The translations under genes and the position numbers were made by a program. Of a stretch of 64,000 nt of DNA, positions 13,301-23,800 are shown in pieces (position 1 is the first letter of the stretch; each line of letters opens with the position of its first letter). The notes beneath the pieces were generated by a model. It saw nothing but the letters and a program-made list of their open reading frames with translations. It was not told where the DNA came from and did not search any database. The DNA is from Henricia sp. BOLD:AAB3569 (Eukaryota > Echinodermata > Asteroidea > Spinulosida > Echinasteridae), in NCBI GenBank assembly GCA_037783545.1, contig JBBELK010001425.1, positions 51,209-115,208 of the forward strand, read 5' to 3'.

Positions 13301-14493
13301 GAGAGCAGTCAGGAAGCCTCAACCCAGTTTTTTCTAAACTTTAAAATTTCTCTGCCATTTCCCGGCGAAAGTCTGTCAATTTTTTATGACAAGTGCGCAA
13401 TATAGAGAGTTTAGGGCATGCAAAATTTGAAGTTCGTCGGAACATTTTTCGACCTCCAAATTTGCCGACGTTTGGACCACACTTTGACCAAATTGCCGAG
13501 CCAAACTGCGGTGCGTTAACGACAGTCCGAATGACTGAGCATGCGCACAACTCAGGAGTACCCCAAAGAGGTGTGTACAGACAGCCACGGTTTGCGTGAG
13601 AGCAGTCAGGAAGCCTCAACCCAGTTTTTTCTAAACTTTGAAATTTCTCTGCCATTTCCCGGCGAAAGTCTGTCAATTTTTTATGACAAGTGCGCAATAT
13701 AGAGAGTTTAGGGCATGCAAAATTTGAAGTTCGTCGGAACATTTTTCGATCTCCAAATTTGACGACGTTTGGACCACACTTTGACCAAATTGCCGAGCCA
13801 AACTGCGGTGCGTTAACGACAGTCCGAATGACTGAGCATGCGCACAACTCAGGAGTACCCCAAAGAGGTGTGTACAGACAGCCACGGTTTGCGTGAGAGC
13901 AGTCAGGAAGCCTCAACCCAGTTTTTTCTAAACTTTGAAATTTCTCTGCCATTTCCCGGCGAAAGTCTGTCAATTTTTTATGACAAGTGCGCAATATAGA
14001 GAGTTTAGGGCATGCAAAATTTGAAGTTCGTCGGAACATTTTTCGACCTCCAAATTTGACGACGTTTGGACCACACTTTGACCAAATTGCCGAGCCAAAC
14101 TGCGGTGCGTTAACGACAGTCCGAATGACTGAGCATGCGCACAACTCAGGAGTACCCCAAAGAGGTGTATACAGACAGCCACGGTTTGCGTGAGAGCAGT
14201 CAGGAAGCCTCAACCCAGTTTTTTCTAAACTTTGAAATTTCTCTGCCATTTCCCGGCGAAAGTCTGTCAATTTTTTATGACAAGTGCGCAATATAGAGAG
14301 TTTAGGGCATGCAAAATTTGAAGTTCGTCGGAACATTTTTCGACCTCCAAATTTGCCGACGTTTGGACCACACTTTGACCAAATTGCCGAGCCAAACTGC
14401 GGTGCGTTAACGACAGTCCGAACGACTGAGCATGCGCACAACTCAGGAATACCCCAAAGAGGTGTGTACAGACAGCCACGGTTTGCGTGAGAG
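10337..14493. repeat. Higher-order duplications in array A1 (1783 bp and 2377 bp)
   Basis: Rare variants recur at fixed distances. The segment about 11280-12710 matches about 13063-14493 at an offset of 1783 bp (six monomers). It includes the changes AACGACTGAGC plus CAGGAATACC and the variant ACAAACAGCCACAG. The unusual linker CAAGCCATTTTTTTC followed by CCATTTTTTCGGCG at about 10348-10395 recurs at about 12725-12772. The monomer after it carries GAGGTGAGTACAG in both places, an offset of 2377 bp (eight monomers). These are duplications of blocks of monomers, not of single units. Confidence 0.8.
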
Positions 14494-16163
14494 CAGTCAG
14501 GAAGCCTCAACCCAGTTTTTTCTAAACTTTGAAATTTCTCTGCCATTTCCCGGCGAAAGTCTGTCAATTTTGTATGACAAGTGCGCAATATAGAGAGTTT
14601 AGGGCATGCAAAATTTGAAGTTCGTCGGAACATTTTTCGACCTCCAAATTTGCCGACGTTTGGACCACACTTTGACCAAATTGCCGAGCCAAACTGCGGT
14701 GCGTTAACGACAGTCCGAATGACTGAGCATGCGCACAACTCAGGAGTACCCCAAAGAGGTGTGTACAGACAGCCACGGTTTGCGTGAGAGCAGTCAGGAA
14801 GCCTCAACCCAGTTTTTTCTAAACTTTGAAATTTCTCTGCCATTTCCCGGCGAAAGTCTGTCAATTTTTTATGACAAGTGCGCAATATAGAGAGTTTAGG
14901 GCATGCAAAATTTGAAGTTCGTCGGAACATTTTTCGACCTCCAAATTTGACGACGTTTGGACCACACTTTGACCAAATTGCCGAGCCAAACTGCGGTGCG
15001 TTAACGACAGTCCGAATGACTGAGCATGCGCACAACTCAGGAGTACCCCAAAGAGGTGTGTACAGACAGCCACGGTTTGCGTGAGAGCAGTCAGGAAGCC
15101 TCAACCCAGTTTTTTCTAAACTTTGAAATTTCTCTGCCATTTCCCGGCGAAAGTCTGTCAATTTTTTATGACAAGTGCGCAATATAGAGAGTTTAGGGCA
15201 TGCAAAATTTGAAGTTCGTCGGAACATTTTTCGACCTCCAAATTTGCCGACGTTTGGACCACACTTTGACCAAATTGCCGAGCCAAACTGCGGTGCGTTA
15301 ACGACAGTCCGAACGACTGAGCATGCGCACAACTCAGGAATACCCCAAAGAGGTGTGTACAGACAGCCACGGTTTGCGTGAGAGCAGTCAGGAAGCCTCA
15401 ACCCAGTTTTTTCTAAACTTTGAAATTTCTCTGCCATTTCCCGGCGAAAGTCTGTCAAATTTTTATGACAAGTGCGCAATATAGAGAGTTTAGGGCATGC
15501 AAAATTTGAAGTTCGTCGGAACATTTTTCGACCTCCAAATTTGCCGACGTTTGGACCACACTTTGACCAAATTGCCGAGCCAAACTGCGGTGCGTTAACG
15601 ACAGTCCGAATGACTGAGCATGCGCACAACTCAGGAGTACCCCAAAGAGGTGTGTACAGACAGCCACGGTTGGCGTGAGAGCAGTCAGGAAGCCTCAACC
15701 CAGTTTTTTCTAAACTTTGAAATTTCTCTGCCATTTCCCGGCGAAAGTCTGTCAATTTTTTTATGACAAGTGCGCAATATAGAGAGTTTAGGGCATGCAA
15801 AATTTGAAGTTCGTCGGAACATTTTTCGACCTCCAAATTTGCCGACGTTTGGACCACACTTTGACCAAATTCCCGAGCCAAACTGCGGTGCGTTAACGAC
15901 AGTCCGAATGACTGAGCATGCGCACAACTTAGGAGTACCCCAAAGAGGTGTGTACAGACAGCCACGGTTTGCGTGAGAGCAGTCAGGAAGCCTCAACCCA
16001 GTTTTTTTCTAAACTTTGAAATTTCTCTGCCATTTCCCGGCGAAAGTCTGTCAATTTTTTATGGCAAGTGCGCAATATAGAGAGTTTAGGGCATGCCAAA
16101 TTTGAAGTTCGTCGGAACATTTTTCGACCTCCAAATTTGCCGACGTTTGGTTTTTTTCTAAAA

Positions 16164-16187
16164 TGTTTTATTCGTCCGAATAAAACA
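16164..16187. repeat. 24-bp perfect palindromic hairpin
   Basis: TGTTTTATTCG and its exact reverse complement CGAATAAAACA are separated by only TC. It lies just inside the left boundary of the composite insert. It could be a cruciform-forming or terminal motif of an unidentified element. No function can be assigned. Confidence 0.85.
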
Positions 16188-16320
16188 CGCTAACCAGTCC
16201 AACGTTGTTACCGATAGAACCAGTGCTTCAGCCGTTGTCGTTGCCAGTCCAGGTCATTTATCCACTAAGCGTTCGCCGTTATTGCCAAATTTCCTCATTC
16301 GTAGTCGTTGCCAGTCCTGG

Positions 16321-17987
16321 GCCCTGTTTCACTAAACAGTACTTAGTAGAACGGGACTTAGGATCGCTGCGATGCGTCTTACACTAAGACGGGTCTTACT
16401 GACGTCGTGTTCTTGCTTCAGTTCCACTAAACCGTTCTTTACTAAGTCGCGTCTTTACTAAGTCGCATCCTTACTACGACGCGTCTTTAACAAAAAACGT
16501 CGCGATTGAGTCTACAAAGCTGAATTTTGTGACCTTTGACCTGCCTGAAAAAAATCTTTGCCGCGGCAATTGTTGTCTGCCAGCAAAAGATCGAAAGTCA
16601 TCAGAATAAACCTTATCGACGTTGCTCATTTTCACGAAAACCAAAAAGAGTTCAAGAACCAACCTCCCACCACTCTATCTTCAATACATATCAAACATAC
16701 TGACAAACTTGTCCCGAAACAAAAATTTTGCAAATGCGAGAAATCATCGGGGATTCCCTCCCCGGCTGGCGAGTCCGTGTAACACGGACTCGCAGTGCAA
16801 AACACTCAATCCAACCACGCCGTAGCTAGCTATACGGCGCGTGTTGCATTGCGCATACCGAGCTGCGAGCGCGGTCCACGGACTCCCCCACTACGAAGGG
16901 AATCCCAGATGATTTCTCGCATTTGCAACATTTTTGTTTTGGGACATGTTTGTCAGTATGTTTGATATGTATAAAGTGGTGGGAGGTTGGTTCTTGAACT
17001 CTTTTTGGTTTTCGTGAAAATGAGCAAAAAGGTTGCCGAGTTCACGTCCGCCCCAAATGCACAATTAGCCGGGCAATTTTGTCATCCAATACCATATGAT
17101 GCATTGCGAACTTCGATAGGGTTTATTGTCTCATTTTAACATAATTTTGACTACTGTAGGAGAAAATGGGGAAGGTATGGTATTAACCTTTTTCTTTAGA
17201 CAACATAGAAGTAAAATATTGAAAGTGACATGATTTTAGTTGAAATTTGTGATCGAAATTGTATTTGATTCCGAAGAACAATTACATGCACAGTGCAATG
17301 CATTGCATGCCAGACGGTGTATTAAACATCCAAGTAGATTGAATGCGGCACTCGTCACTGTGACTGCTATAAGTATAATTATTTTAGGCTCCATCTAAGC
17401 ATGGATTTGGAACTATAAATGTGACAATTGAAGCCTAGCGTCTAAGACCTAAGTCACTATAATAATCAGGGCAATTAAGGCTCCTGAGGCTGAGTGATAG
17501 TCAACAGTTTAGTCAGCCTAGCCCTGGCCTAGGCCAGGCCCAGCTACACCTACATGGCCATTCTTATTGAAATTAGGGCTTTCGACTTGGTGCATACATT
17601 GTACATTAGGAGGCATGCAGCTACTGGCTTTAGACTTTTAGTTTGTAAGTTCCATGTATTTAAAATTTTACATTTTGTCTGAGCTATGAGCCTCGTACCC
17701 AAGGCGAGGGGGTTACTCGGATTAAAATAGGTACGGATGTACGGCTGGAAGTTTTGACAACAACCCGATGTGTTAACACATGACAATTTACACTAAGAAC
17801 AGTTCCTAAGTCTCGTCTCGACGAGACGTATGCTAAGACCTGTATGCAACTTAGTGAGATGGGTACTAAGTGCCGTATGCGTCTTAGTGGTATTTGTGAA
17901 ACTCCCGCTAAGATGCATCTTATACTAAGTCCTATAACCGGACTTAAGGATGCTTAAGACGCATCTTAGTGCTTAGTGAAACAGGCC
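16321..17987. mobile_element. Non-autonomous DNA transposon (~1.67 kb), superfamily unassigned
   Basis: The left end GCCCTGTTTCACTAA (16321-16335) is mirrored by TTAGTGAAACAGGCC (17973-17987), an inverted terminal repeat with one mismatch. Immediately outside lie CCTGG (16316-16320) and CCAGG (17988-17992), a possible 5-bp target duplication in a CCWGG context. Intact minisatellite copies read CCAGTCCAGGTCATT without the element. Both ends are rich in short subterminal motifs such as ACTAAG, CTTAGT and GACGCRTCTTA. No transposase reading frame is present, so movement would need an enzyme supplied in trans. The middle, about 17030-17760, is AT-rich with no recognisable gene. The terminal GGGCC/CTGTTTCAC style occurs in several superfamilies, so I do not assign one. 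Confidence 0.8.
16622..17027. repeat. Large imperfect inverted repeat (foldback) inside the DNA transposon
   Basis: The left arm 16622-16759 runs from TTGCTCATTTTCACG to GGATTCCCT. It is nearly the reverse complement of the right arm 16897-17027, which runs from AGGGAATCC to CGTGAAAATGAGCAA. The arms are about 130-138 bp and differ by a few substitutions and an indel near the TATCTTCAATACATATC segment. The loop of about 137 bp contains further palindromes: GCGAGTCCGTG/CACGGACTCGC around TAA, and CGCCGTA/TACGGCG around an AGCTAGCT core. The loop is GC-rich while the arms are AT-rich. This resembles a foldback or nested MITE. No coding potential is seen. Confidence 0.88.
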
Positions 17988-18106
17988 CCAGGTCATTTAT
18001 CCACCAATTGTTCGCCGTTATTGCCAAATTTCCTCAGTCGTTGTCGTTGCCAGTCCAGGTCATTTATCCACCAAATTTCCTCATTCGTTGTCGTTGCCAA
18101 TCCAGG

Positions 18107-18426
18107 TCATTATCCGGCGAGTATTCTCCATCACAATCATCACCAATCTTGGTCGATCGTGCCCGAGTATCAGGTCATATCCTTCGAGAAGCACCACAGG
18201 TACATCCTCATAAAACCACAATCGTCACCAGTCCAGGTCTGGAAGAATCAAGACCGCAGACTCGGATCCAATCGTGTTCCAAAATTGTATCGGCGTTCCC
18301 CGTGACGTACGTACTGGTCACTCCATCATTGAGCAACGTTCCAGGACATCACGGGATTCCGCGAAAAACTCCTCCAAACTACCTATGTGCAAGGGTAGTC
18401 CTTTGGAAAGCGGTCATCACAGGCCA
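18107..18426. other. Unrecognised 320-bp segment right of the minisatellite
   Basis: The sequence between the last minisatellite unit and the SINE scrap matches nothing else in the window. It contains several loosely similar CCAGTCCAGGTC or CCAATCTTGGTC phrases, suggesting decayed relatives of the minisatellite near 18150-18240. An open frame crosses it but runs on into satellite B and shows no domain, so I do not call a gene. Confidence 0.5.
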
Positions 18427-18462
18427 GCGAGGAAAGAACCCGTACGCCAACCCGACCGCCCC
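18427..18462 (-). mobile_element. 36-bp SINE head remnant at the insert/satellite B junction
   Basis: These 36 bases are identical to the tRNA-like 5' end of the two full SINEs: GGGGCGGTCGGG at 18462 on the minus strand, then TTGGCGTACGGG, ending at CTTTCCTCGC. The orientation is the same as in the intact copies. The rest of the SINE, including the B box and tail, is missing and is replaced by the composite insert. The head end directly abuts satellite (AAACTGGGG). This marks a third SINE insertion that was later truncated or rearranged, or the head of a chimeric retro-element. Confidence 0.88.
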
Positions 18463-20886
18463 AAACTGGGGTGCGTCAACGACAGTCCGAAGGACTGAGC
18501 ATGCGCACGAGTCAGGAGTACACCAAAGAGGTGTGTACAGACAGCCACAGGTTGCGGGAGCATCCAGGAAGCGCCAACCCCTTTTTTTCCTAAACTCTGA
18601 AATTTCTCTGTCATTTCCCGGCGAAAGTCTGTCAATTTTTTAGGACAAGTGCGCAATATAGAGTCTTTGGAGCATGCAAAATTTGAAGTTCGTCGGAACA
18701 TTTTTCGACCTCCAAATTTGCCGACGTTTGGACCACACTTTGACCAAAATCCCGTCCCAAACTGGGCCGTGTCAACGACAGTCCGAAGGACTGAGCATGC
18801 GCACGAGTCAGGAGTACACCAAAGAGGTGTGTACAGACAGCCACAGGTTGCGGGAGCATCCAGGAAGCGCCAACCCCTTTTTTTCCTAAACTCTGAAATT
18901 TCTCTGCCATTTCCCGGCGAAAATCTGTCAATTTTTTAGGACAAGTGCGCAATATAGAGTCTTTGGAGCATGCAAAATTTAAAGTTCGTCGAAATTTTTT
19001 TCGACCTCCAAATTTGCCGACGTTTGGACCACACTTTGACCAAAATCCCGTCCCAAACTGGGCCGTGTCAACGACAGTCCGAAGGACTGAGCATGCGCAC
19101 GAGTCAGGAGTACACCAAAGAGGTGTGTACAGACAGCCACAGGTTGCGGGAGCATCCAGGAAGCGCCAACCCCTTTTTTTCCTAAACTCTGAAATTTCTC
19201 TGTCATTTCCCGGCGAAAGTCTGTCAATTTTTTAGGACAAGTGCGCAATATAGAGTCTTTGGAGCATGCAAAATTTGAAGTTCGTCGGAACATTTTTCGA
19301 CCTCCAAATTTGCCGACGTTTGGACCACACTTTGACCAAAATCCCGTCCCAAACTGGGCCGTGTCAACGACAGTCCGAAGGACTGAGCATGCGCACGAGT
19401 CAGGAGTACACCAAAGAGGTGTGTACAGACAGCCACAGGTTGCGGGAGCATCCAGGAAGCGCCAACCCCTTTTTTTTCTAAACTCTGAAATTTTTCTTCC
19501 ATTTCCCGGCGAAAGTCTGTCATTTTTTTAGGACAAGTGCGCAATATAGAGTCTTTGGAGCATGCAAAATTTGAAGTTCGTCGGAAAATTTTTCGACCTC
19601 CAAATTTGCCGACGTTTGGACCACACTTTGACCAAAATCCCGTCCCAAACTGGGCCGTGTCAACGACAGTCCGAAGGACTGAGCATGCGCACGAGTCAGG
19701 AGTACACCAAAGAGGTGTGTACAGACAGCCACAGGTTGCGGGAGCATCCAGGAAGCGCCAACCCCTTTTTTTCCTAAACTCTGAAATTTCTCTGCCATTT
19801 CCCGGCGAAAGTCTGTCAATTTTTTAGGACAAGTGCCAATATAGAGTCTTTTGAGCATGCAAAATTTGAAGTTCGTCGGAAAATTTTTCGACCTCCAAAT
19901 TTGCCGACGTTTGGACCACACTTTGACCAAAATCCCGTCCCAAACTGGGCCGTGTCAACGACAGTCCGAAGGACTGAGCATGCGCACGAGTCAGGAGTAC
20001 ACCAAAGAGGTGTGTACAGACAGCCACAGGTTGCGGGAGCATCCAGGAAGCGCCAACCCCTTTTTTTCCTAAACTCTGAAATTTCTCTGTCATTTCCCGG
20101 CGAAAGTCTGTCAATTTTTTAGGACAAGTGCGCAATATAGAGTCTTTGGAGCATGCAAAATTTGAAGTTCGTCGGAACATTTTTCGACCTCCAAATTTGC
20201 CGACGTTTGGACCACACTTTGACCAAAATCCCGTCCCAAACTGGGCCGTGTCAACGACAGTCCGAAGGACTGAGCATGCGCACGAGTCAGGAGTACACCA
20301 AAGAGGTGTGTACAGACAGCCACAGGTTGCGGGAGCATCCAGGAAGCGCCAACCCCTTTTTTTTCTAAACTCTGAAATTTCTCTTCCATTTCCCGGCGAA
20401 AGTCTGTCATTTTTTTAGGACAAGTGCGCAATATAGAGTCTTTGGAGCATGCAAAATTTGAAGTTCGTCGGAAAATTTTTCGACCTCCAAATTTGCCGAC
20501 GTTTGGACCACACTTTGACCAAAATCCCGTCCCAAACTGGGCCGTGTCAACGACAGTCCGAAGGACTGAGCATGCGCACGAGTCAGGAGTACACCAAAGA
20601 GGTGTGTACAGACAGCCACAGGTTGCGGGAGCATCCAGGAAGCGCCAACCCCTTTTTTTCCTAAACTCTTAAATTTCTCTGCCATTTCCCGGCGAAAGTC
20701 TGTCAATTTTTTAGGACAAGTACCAATATAGAGTCTTTTGAGCATGCAAAATTTGAAGTTCGTCGGAAAACTTTTCGACCTCCAAATTTGCCGACGTTTG
20801 GACCACACTTTGACCAAAATCCCGTCCCAAACTGGGCCGTGTCAACGACAGTCCGAAGGACTGAGCATGCGCACGAGTCAGGAGTA

Positions 20887-23800
20887 CACCAAACAGCATC
20901 CAGGAAGCGCCAACCCCTTTTTTTTCCTAAACTCTGAAATTTCTCTGCCATTTCCCGGCGAAAGTCTGTCAATTTTTTAGGACAAGTGCGCAATATAGAG
21001 TCTTTGGAGCATGCAAAATTTGAAGTTCGTCGGAAAATGTTTCGACCTCCAAATTTGCCGACGTTTGGACCACACTTTGACCAAAATCCCGTCCCAAACT
21101 GGGCCGTGTCAACGACAGTCCGAAGGACTGAGCATGCGCACGAGTCAGGAGTACACCAAAGAGGTGTGTACAGACAGCCACAGGTTGCGGGAGCATCCAG
21201 GAAGCGCCAACCCCTTTTTTTCCTAAACTCTGAAATGTCTCTGTCATTTCCCGGCGAAAGTCTGTCAATTTTTTAGGACAAGTGCGCAATATAGAGTCTT
21301 TGGAGCATGCAAAATTTGAAGTTCGTCGGAAAATTTTTCGACCTCCAAATTTGCCGACGTTTGGACCACACTTTGACCAAAATCCCGTCCCAAACTGGGC
21401 CGTGTCAACGACAGTCCGAAGGACTGAGCATGCGCACGAGTCAGGAGTACACCAAAGAGGTGTGTACAGACAGCCACAGGTTGCGGGAGCATCCAGGAAG
21501 CGCCAACCCCTTTTTTTCCTAAACTCTGAAATTTCTCTGCCATTTCCCGGCGAAAGTCTGTCAATTTTTTAGGACAAGTGCGCAATATAGAGTCTTTGGA
21601 GCATGCAAAATTTGAAGTTCGTCGGAACATTTTTCGACCTCCAAATTTGCCGACGTTTGGACCACACTTTGACCAAAATCCCGTCCCAAACTGGGCCGTG
21701 TCAACGACAGTCCGAAGGACTGAGCATGCGCACGAGTCAGGAGTACACCAAAGAGGTGTGTACAGACAGCCACAGGTTGCGGGAGCATCCAAGATGCGCC
21801 AACCCCTTTTTTTCCTAAACTCTGAAATTTCTCTGCCATTTCCCGGCGAAAGTCTGTCAATTTTTTAGGACAAGTGCGCAATATAGAGTCTTTGGAGCAT
21901 GCAAAATTTGAAGTTCGTCGGAAAATTTTTCGACCTCCAAATTTGCCGACGTTTGGACCACACTTTGACCAAAATCCCGTCCCAAACTGGGCCGTGTCAA
22001 CGACAGTCCGAAGGACTGAGCATGCGCACGAGTCAGGAGTACACCAAAGAGGTGTGTACAGACAGCCACAGGTTGCGGGAGCATCCAGGAAGCGCCAACC
22101 CCTTTTTTTTCTAAACTCTGAAATTTCTCTTCCATTTCCCGGCGAAAGTCTGTCATTTTTTTAGGACAAGTGCGCAATATAGAGTCTTTGGAGCATGCAA
22201 AATTTGAAGTTCGTCGGAAAATTTTTCGACCTCCAAATTTGCCGACGTTTGGACCACACTTTGACCAAAATCCCGTCCCAAACTGGGCCGTGTCAACGAC
22301 AGTCCGAAGGACTGAGCATGCGCACGAGTCAGGAGTACACCAAAGAGGTGTGTACAGACAGCCACAGGTTGCGGGAGCATCCAGGAAGCGCCAACCCCTT
22401 TTTTTCCTAAACTCTTAAATTTCTCTGCCATTTCCCGGCGAAAGTCTGTCAATTTTTTAGGACAAGTGCCAATATAGAGTCTTTTGAGCATGCAAAATTT
22501 GAAGTTCGTCGGAAAATTTTTCGACCTCCAAATTTGCCGACGTTTGGACCACACTTTGACCAAAATCCCGTCCCAAACTGGGCCGTGTCAACGACAGTCC
22601 GAAGGACTGAGCATGCGCACGAGTCAGGAGTACACCAAACAGCATCCAGGAAGCGCCAACCCCTTTTTTTTCCTAAACTCTGAAATTTCTCTGCCATTTC
22701 CCGGCGAAAGTCTGTCAATTTTTTAGGACAAGTGCGCAATATAGAGTCTTTGGAGCATGCAAAATTTGAAGTTCGTCGGAAAATGTTTCGACCTCCAAAT
22801 TTGCCGACGTTTGGACCACACTTTGACCAAAATCCCGTCCCAAACTGGGCCGTGTCAACGACAGTCCGAAGGACTGAGCATGCGCACGAGTCAGGAGTAC
22901 ACCAAAGAGGTGTGTACAGACAGCCACAGGTTGCGGGAGCATCCAGGAAGCGCCAACCCCTTTTTTTTCTAAACTCTGAAATTTCTCTTCCATTTCCCGG
23001 CGAAAGTCTGTCATTTTTTTAGGACAAGTGCGCAATATAGAGTCTTTGGAGCATGCAAAATTTGAAGTTCGTCGGAAAATTTTTCGACCTCCAAATTTGC
23101 CGACGTTTGGACCACACTTTGACCAAAATCCCGTCCCAAACTGGGCCGTGTCAACGACAGTCCGAAGGACTGAGCATGCGCACGAGTCAGGAGTACACCA
23201 AAGAGGTGTGTACAGACAGCCACAGGTTGCGGGAGCATCCAGGAAGCGCCAACCCCTTTTTTTTCTAAACTCTGAAATTTCTCTTCCATTTCCCGGCGAA
23301 AGTCTGTCATTTTTTTAGGACAAGTGCGCAATATAGAGTCTTTGGAGCATGCAAAATTTGAAGTTCGTCGGAAAATTTTTCGACCTCCAAATTTGCCGAC
23401 GTTTGGACCACACTTTGACCAAAATCCCGTCCCAAACTGGGCCGTGTCAACGACAGTCCGAAGGACTGAGCATGCGCACGAGTCAGGAGTACACCAAACA
23501 GCATCCAGGAAGCGCCAACCCCTTTTTTTTCCTAAACTCTGAAATTTCTCTGCCATTTCCTGGCGAAAGTCTGTCAATTTTTTAGGACAAGTGCGCAATA
23601 TAGAGTCTTTGGAGCATGCAAAATTTGAAGTTCGTCGGAAAATGTTTCGACCTCCAAATTTGCCGACGTTTGGACCACACTTTGACCAAAATCCCGTCCC
23701 AAACTGGGCCGTGTCAACGACAGTCCGAAGGACTGAGCATGCGCACGAGTCAGGAGTACACCAAAGAGGTGTGTACAGACAGCCACAGGTTGCGGGAGCA

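Larger units (their letters stand above)
1..16149. repeat. Satellite family A, first array (~297-bp monomer, about 54 copies)
   Basis: The same ~297-bp unit recurs head to tail from the first base to 16149. Equivalent points fall at 42, 339, 636, 933, 1230, 1527 and so on, with 298-bp steps where a T tract gained a base. Monomers differ by only a few substitutions. Diagnostic A sequences are TTTATGACAAG at the start of the unit, AGAGAGTTTAGGGCATGC, AAATTGCCGAGCC, GGTGCGTTAACGACAG, CACAACTCAGGAGTACC and GCAGTCAGGAAGCCTCAACC. The array is cut by a SINE (9059-9345). One monomer near 9814 is about 23 bp short. Local variants cluster: TTTGACGACG replaces TTTGCCGACG in several units between about 9.9 and 15 kb only, which points to local homogenisation. 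The array stops inside a monomer at GCCGACGTTTGG. No gene is supported within it. Confidence 0.97.
16244..18106 (+). repeat. 67-bp minisatellite, split by a DNA transposon
   Basis: Short tandem units begin CCAGTCCAGGTCATTTATCC and continue through TTCGCCGTTATTGCC, AAATTTCCTCA and CGTTGTCGTTG. One unit is 16244-16310. The next begins at 16311, is interrupted after CCTGG, and resumes at 17988 with CCAGGTCATTTATCC up to about 18054. A third (18055-18101) is shortened by 20 bp, and a partial fourth follows. Both the 16244 to 16311 step and the 17988 to 18055 step are exactly 67 bp. The uninterrupted copies show what the transposon target looked like. Confidence 0.85.
16150..18462. other. Composite 2.3-kb insert separating satellite A from satellite B
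   Basis: Satellite A stops at GCCGACGTTTGG (16149). Satellite-like sequence resumes at 18463 with AAACTGGGGTGCG, so about 27 bp of the expected monomer is absent between the two breakpoints and no target-site duplication is visible. The first bases, TTTTTTTCTAAA (16151-16162), match a normal satellite segment, so the left boundary could lie slightly further right after an internal satellite deletion. Inside are, in order, a 24-bp hairpin, a 67-bp minisatellite, a non-autonomous DNA transposon with a large foldback, about 320 bp of unrecognised sequence and a 36-bp SINE head. No protein-coding gene is convincing. Confidence 0.85.

Noticed and set aside
17969..18643. 224-codon open frame across the insert and the first B monomer
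   Set aside because: It crosses the transposon end, minisatellite, SINE scrap and satellite without respecting any boundary and has no conserved domain.
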